Shown here piece by piece: positions 19,553-22,999 of a DNA stretch of 22,999 bases. The notes beneath the pieces are model-generated. The model was given only the letters and a program-made list of their open reading frames with translations. It was not told the origin of the DNA and searched no databases. Source of the stretch: Welwitschia mirabilis (Eukaryota > Gnetophyta > Gnetopsida > Welwitschiales); the NCBI GenBank assembly GCA_051453625.1, contig JBOZIK010000001.1, forward strand, positions 40,830,520 to 40,853,518, read 5' to 3'. Numbering within the stretch: the first letter of the stretch is position 1; every line of letters starts with the position of its first letter. The translations under genes and the position numbers were made by a program.

Positions 19553-20140
19553 ATCCAGTCGACCCCTCAAAAGTCCGACCGACCTTATCTGGTGCCGTGA
19601 CTTATATAGATCACCCAATAGAAAATTTTGGTTGCCTCAAATTCTTACAGCTTCATGTCTAGTCGACCCCATTCAGGTCCGGTTGATCCCAATCTAGTCA
19701 CTACTATAAAATCCGATCACCCGCTTAACTTGATAAAAGTCTTTCTAGTTTCTTGCATCAGGTCTAATCAACCCCTTCAGGTATCCAGTCGATCCCATAA
19801 TGATTGACTCAGGAGCATCAATTGCATAGTGCTCAAGTCTGGTCGATCCCATTATAAATTTGGTCAACCCCTTAACAATCAGTTCAAGAGTATTGTTCCT
19901 TAGTTCACAGATTCGGTTGACCCATCATAGGTCTGATTGACCCCTTATCATTTAGTTTAGGGATACTATTTATCAGGTTTTTAAATCTGATCAAACCCAT
20001 AAAGATCCGGTTGACCCCTTGTCATTTAGTTCAGAGTCACTGGTCCTCAAGGTTACAGATCTAGTCAACCTTTATGAATGTAGTTCATTTTCTGTCTGCT
20101 TCAGGTGTGGTCGACCCCTTGAAAATCCAGTCAACCCCTC
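19553..20140. repeat. Array of paired GTCGACC-like motifs, ~74-bp period
   Basis: GTCGACC or one-to-two-base variants come in pairs 20-21 bases apart. First members start at 19558, 19662, 19767, 19842, 19916, 19990, 20064 and 20110; second members at 19578, 19682, 19788, 19863, 19936, 20010 and 20130. Spacing between pairs is 104, 105, 75, 74, 74, 74 and 46. The core GGTCGACC is self-complementary. Between pairs, a TCATTTAGTT(C/T)AG block recurs in the 74-bp units. Confidence 0.85.
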
Positions 20141-20302
20141 AAGATGGTAAAAGAACTAACAGGTTTCTAGTGCTTAGAAATTGATGGTTTCAGTTTTATC
20201 TTTTGACTTGCAAGCAATTTACACGTTCTGCATAAGATACATAAAATTTGCTATACATAAAACATTAGTTTGACATCAATTGAAAAAACATAATCTAATA
20301 AT

Positions 20303-20317
20303 CTTCCCCTTTGACAT
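20303..20317 (-). other. Polypurine-tract-like site 1
   Basis: The minus strand reads ATGTCAAAGGGGAAG, the purine-rich run that precedes the 3' LTR in SIRE-like plant elements, and lies 13 bases before the proposed LTR C start. Confidence 0.55.
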
Positions 20318-20358
20318 TGATGGCAAACAATACTTAGTTATGATAAAATAGGACTTTG

Positions 20359-21011
20359 NNNNNNNNNNNNNNNNNNNNNNNNNNNNNNNNNNNNNNNNNN
20401 NNNNNNNNNNNNNNNNNNNNNNNNNNNNNNNNNNNNNNNNNNNNNNNNNNNNNNNNNNNNNNNNNNNNNNNNNNNNNNNNNNNNNNNNNNNNNNNNNNNN
20501 NNNNNNNNNNNNNNNNNNNNNNNNNNNNNNNNNNNNNNNNNNNNNNNNNNNNNNNNNNNNNNNNNNNNNNNNNNNNNNNNNNNNNNNNNNNNNNNNNNNN
20601 NNNNNNNNNNNNNNNNNNNNNNNNNNNNNNNNNNNNNNNNNNNNNNNNNNNNNNNNNNNNNNNNNNNNNNNNNNNNNNNNNNNNNNNNNNNNNNNNNNNN
20701 NNNNNNNNNNNNNNNNNNNNNNNNNNNNNNNNNNNNNNNNNNNNNNNNNNNNNNNNNNNNNNNNNNNNNNNNNNNNNNNNNNNNNNNNNNNNNNNNNNNN
20801 NNNNNNNNNNNNNNNNNNNNNNNNNNNNNNNNNNNNNNNNNNNNNNNNNNNNNNNNNNNNNNNNNNNNNNNNNNNNNNNNNNNNNNNNNNNNNNNNNNNN
20901 NNNNNNNNNNNNNNNNNNNNNNNNNNNNNNNNNNNNNNNNNNNNNNNNNNNNNNNNNNNNNNNNNNNNNNNNNNNNNNNNNNNNNNNNNNNNNNNNNNNN
21001 NNNNNNNNNNN
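20359..21011. other. Assembly gap (653 N)
   Basis: Lies between two copies of the AAAGGGGAAG site. Apparent long reading frames across it consist of unknown bases and are meaningless. Confidence 0.97.
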
Positions 21012-21395
21012 TGAAATGAAACAAATTTAATATGCACATTTGAAAGATTAAGGGCACAACTTTTATGAAAAGCATAATGTGATACCATAATGTGATTATA
21101 GAAACTATTTAACACTTTAATCAGATGTTACATATTAAAATTTATTTCCAACATTAGAAGACTTTAAACTTTTCAAGTTAAATACATATGTTACCAATAG
21201 ATAAGCATGTTAAGCATATATGATTTGTAAAAAGTGCAATAAGATTTGAGATACCAATTGAAATACAATCTTATGCAAAATAGAAAAGTAAATGTAGATT
21301 TTATTAAATATAAGCAAACATTACAAATTAGAAGTGCTTATCAAGAGCATATATCTAAAGGCATATGAAAAACATTTAACAACAAACAACTAATT
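21012..21395. other. AT-rich non-coding stretch
   Basis: No gene seen. On the minus strand it lies downstream of the 22-kb reading frame, so it is probably untranslated internal sequence of the element. Confidence 0.45.
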
Positions 21396-21415
21396 CTTCC
21401 CCTTTTGACATCAAT
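21396..21415 (-). other. Polypurine-tract-like site 2
   Basis: The minus strand reads ATTGATGTCAAAAGGGGAAG, nearly the same as site 1, about 50 bases after the possible original stop of the 22-kb reading frame. Two such sites about 1.1 kb apart suggest an internal duplication or two joined elements. Confidence 0.5.
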
Positions 21416-21492
21416 GATAAAGGAGAGAATAAAAACACAAAGCAAAACATAATCTGAAATTTCTAATCAAACTCCTCGTCTTCTCCTTTTTC

Positions 21493-22509
21493 TTATTCTT
21501 TAGAGTCTTTCTCTAAATCGTCTTCATCATCTCCTATGCATGCTAAGCTGATGACCTCTGCTAAGTTGTCAGCAATATCATAATCACCTACTATGAGTGC
21601 TTCCTTCATGTGTCTGATACGGGAATTAATTCGTCTTAGATATGAAAGGGTATCATCAAGAGAGGCTTCTTTTGAAGAGGGAGACTTTGAGGATTTCTTA
21701 GATGAGGCAAACATGTGCATACAGGATAAGGTTGCACGTCCAATGGGTGCCATAGGCTGGAGAGTCTCGAGTTTTGAATGAAAAATAACATGAAAATGGT
21801 GATACAAACTTGTGATAAGCATAAAGAAGGGTAATTCCCCAGTCCTATGATACTCTAGTTGTGAGACCATATTATTTAGTATTATAGTAGGAGTATCAAT
21901 AGAGTGATTAATTCCTACCAAATACATCAGATGAGCTCTATAACAGGAGGCCTCATCAAGATGTCTAGCTAAAAGTAAGAAGTTATAAGTAAAAATCAAG
22001 TGAAGAAAATAATATTTTAGTGTCAACAATGAAGTAAAAAGGGTGTGCTTCCAAGAATGCTCCTTACCAAAAATCTACCTAGTAATAGTAGACTTGTCTT
22101 ATATAGTGTTTCAAAGAGGCAAAAACTCTTCATAGTCACTCCTAAGAAGATCGATCAGCTCAGAAATGAGATTGGCTATTACTCTCAGCTACTTCCCCAA
22201 AACGAAGGTTTTAAGGGTTCTAGAGTCAAGATCATAAAAAGCATTATAGTAAAACATGCGAGTAAAAAGTGAATAGGCAGAGCCAGAAACATCTAAAAAG
22301 TAATCAAGATTTTGATTTCTTAGGAGTTAAATAATTTTCCTGAGCTCTCTGAGCTCTAAAGTGGTTATAGACTGCTCTTGGTACATTGGTTTCTTCTTAA
22401 ACTTCTCTGATAACTTGTCAATATCTTCCTCAGACATTCCTCAATAGAAAATAGTAGGATCCCTTAAAGGAGCTTCCTTCATTCTCCTCCTGGATGAGCT
22501 TTTAGCCAT
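21493..22509 (-). pseudogene. Decayed transposon-associated ORF (plant transposon protein-like), 338 codons
   Basis: ATG at 22509-22507 (MAKSSSRRRMKEAP, basic start) follows a TATA box and leader. One frame runs to TAA at 21495-21493 with six in-frame stops (TGA 22443, TAA 22327-22329, TAG 22191, TGA 22113, TAA 22101, TAG 22077) and no frameshift. Residues ~60-250 have the feel of the plant 'putative transposon protein' domain (SAYSLFTRMFYYNAF; RAHLMYLVGINHSIDTPTIILNNM; GELPFFMLITSLYHHF). This is followed by a Ser/Lys linker, a predicted helical stretch (LRRINSRIRHMKEAL) and an acidic tail. After the TAA the frame stays open for nine more acidic residues to TAG at 21465-21463, so the original end may have been there. 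Function of the family is unknown. Domain assignment is from memory of its pattern. Confidence 0.6.
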
Positions 22510-22625
22510 ATCAAATACTTTACAAGCAAGAAGACTGAGAGGAAAATACTAGATCTGAGATCAAATCTCTGGATCTTGAAGAAAGAGCTCTATATCTGAG
22601 AGAGGGAGAAGGCTAGAACATAAGA
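22510..22625 (-). promoter_or_regulatory. Probable 5' leader of the decayed ORF
   Basis: About 110 bases between the expected start site (~30 bases after the TATA box) and the ATG. It contains pyrimidine-rich CCTTCTCCCTCTCTC, common in plant leaders. No splice or upstream ATG signal stands out. Confidence 0.4.
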
Positions 22626-22647
22626 AAATCAATTTAGGACCCTCTTT

Positions 22648-22655
22648 CTTTTATA
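22648..22655 (-). promoter_or_regulatory. TATA box for the decayed ORF
   Basis: TATAAAAG on the minus strand, 139 bases upstream of the ATG at 22509, a normal plant RNA polymerase II arrangement. Confidence 0.55.
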
Positions 22656-22734
22656 GACTATGCAAAATAAAGTGAAATGAAGAAAGAAATTGGGTCCACC
22701 GATGGTACTTTCGCATTGTGATCCATCAGATCTG

Positions 22735-22866
22735 ATCGACCACTCAAGATTCTGGTCGATCTGTTGAGACACGGGTCTACAATATTGAAAGGGATCCAGG
22801 TGACTGGGCTTTAAGGCTAGTCGAATGACCACATCTAATCAATCAAATCATATATCTGGTCAACCG
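22735..22866. repeat. Paired GTCGACC-like motifs upstream of the ORF promoter
   Basis: ATCGACC at 22735 with GTCGATC at 22755 (20 bases apart), and ATCAATC at 22838 with GTCAACC at 22859 (21 apart), plus a single GTCGAAT at 22820. Motif and pair spacing equal those of the LTR C array, linking this promoter region to the same repeat family. Confidence 0.65.
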
Positions 22867-22999
22867 TCCTGCAATTAGCCAAAGGACGACAAGTGAACCC
22901 CTAGTTCGTTTTTGTGATTGACAAGTAAATTCTAAAAATGGGGTGTTATATGAGAGTCTTTTAGGAGTCATTTAAATTTAGCAAGATTTAGGCTAAAAT

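Larger units (their letters stand above)
19162..20290 (-). repeat. LTR fragment C (U3 side, most complete)
   Basis: Starts within the block equivalent to the ATATCACTC blocks of A and B, then runs through the TATA box, a TGGCTA-rich array and the long GTCGACC array. Its likely U3 start is TGTTTTTTC on the minus strand at 20290, a few bases after the purine-rich AAAGGGGAAG at 20303-20313, which would be its polypurine tract. With B's U5 the full LTR would exceed 1.5 kb, long for copia and typical of the SIRE/Maximus type. That lineage is an inference. Confidence 0.65.

Noticed and set aside
20276-21115. Long open frames on both strands
   Set aside because: They consist almost entirely of unknown bases in the 653-N gap.
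21250-21256. TGGTATC on the minus strand after TTTCAAT, resembling a tRNA-iMet primer-binding site next to an LTR end
   Set aside because: Only seven bases match before it diverges (TCAAATC), and the preceding sequence does not resemble the LTR terminus found at 17.3 and 18.2 kb.
21593-21781. Plus-strand 62-codon frame opposite the decayed ORF
   Set aside because: It is the antisense shadow of the better-supported minus-strand reading frame.
22936-22955. Minus-strand ATAACACCCCATTTT, similar to the TGTAACACCCC start of some plant gypsy LTRs
   Set aside because: The TG is not present at the right place and the window ends before any partner could be tested.
1-22999. CRISPR array, bacterial operon or prophage-like system
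   Set aside because: Repeats here are LTR, microsatellite and minisatellite types. There are no spacer arrays, ribosome-binding sites or clustered intact genes, and all recognisable proteins are plant retrotransposon relics.

Overview
This is a gene-poor, strongly AT-rich stretch of a plant nuclear genome, probably a flowering plant. The evidence is layers of plant LTR-retrotransposon relics (Ty1/copia and Ty3/gypsy), a tRNA-derived SINE-like insertion, a long TG microsatellite, a decayed tRNA-Asn gene, and five runs of N. I see no intact protein-coding gene. Nearly every coding relic is broken by in-frame stops and lost catalytic residues of the C-to-T / G-to-A kind expected when methylated, silenced repeats decay. 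I cannot place the species.

Layout: 1-5363 (+) holds two stacked, diverged copies of one Ty1/copia family. Copy 1 (3-2001) runs from gag to the end of integrase and carries a 127-bp deletion in the integrase core. Copy 2 (2102-5149) runs from the pre-integrase region to RNase H, followed by a polypurine tract and a partial 3' LTR with a TATA box. Region ~5400-11640 (-) is a far more decayed Ty3/gypsy relic in the normal order gag, protease, reverse transcriptase, RNase H, integrase, reading right to left. Region 11.65-17.3 kb is non-coding. It contains a pair of diverged duplicate units (~13.06-14.55 and ~15.17-16.08 kb) flanking a TG tract, a ~330-bp SINE-like insertion present in only one unit, and a tRNA-Asn(GUU) relic at 16096-16169.

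Region 17.3-20.3 kb holds three pieces (A, B, C) of one long LTR family read on the minus strand. Each has a TATA box. A and B keep the family terminus and abut head to tail, and they differ by two units of a 33-bp minisatellite. C carries a regular ~74-bp array of paired GTCGACC-like motifs. Right of it (20.3-23.0 kb, -) lies what looks like the internal part of the same or a related element: purine-rich AAAGGGGAAG sites, then a 338-codon reading frame with six nonsense codons but no frameshift, preceded by its own TATA box and by the same paired GTCGACC motifs.

Nothing here looks like a functioning new system. The most informative signals are the GTCGACC array shared by the LTR and the distant promoter region, the minisatellite copy-number difference, the filled/empty site pair for the SINE, the tRNA relic, and the substitution-only decay of the 22-kb reading frame.
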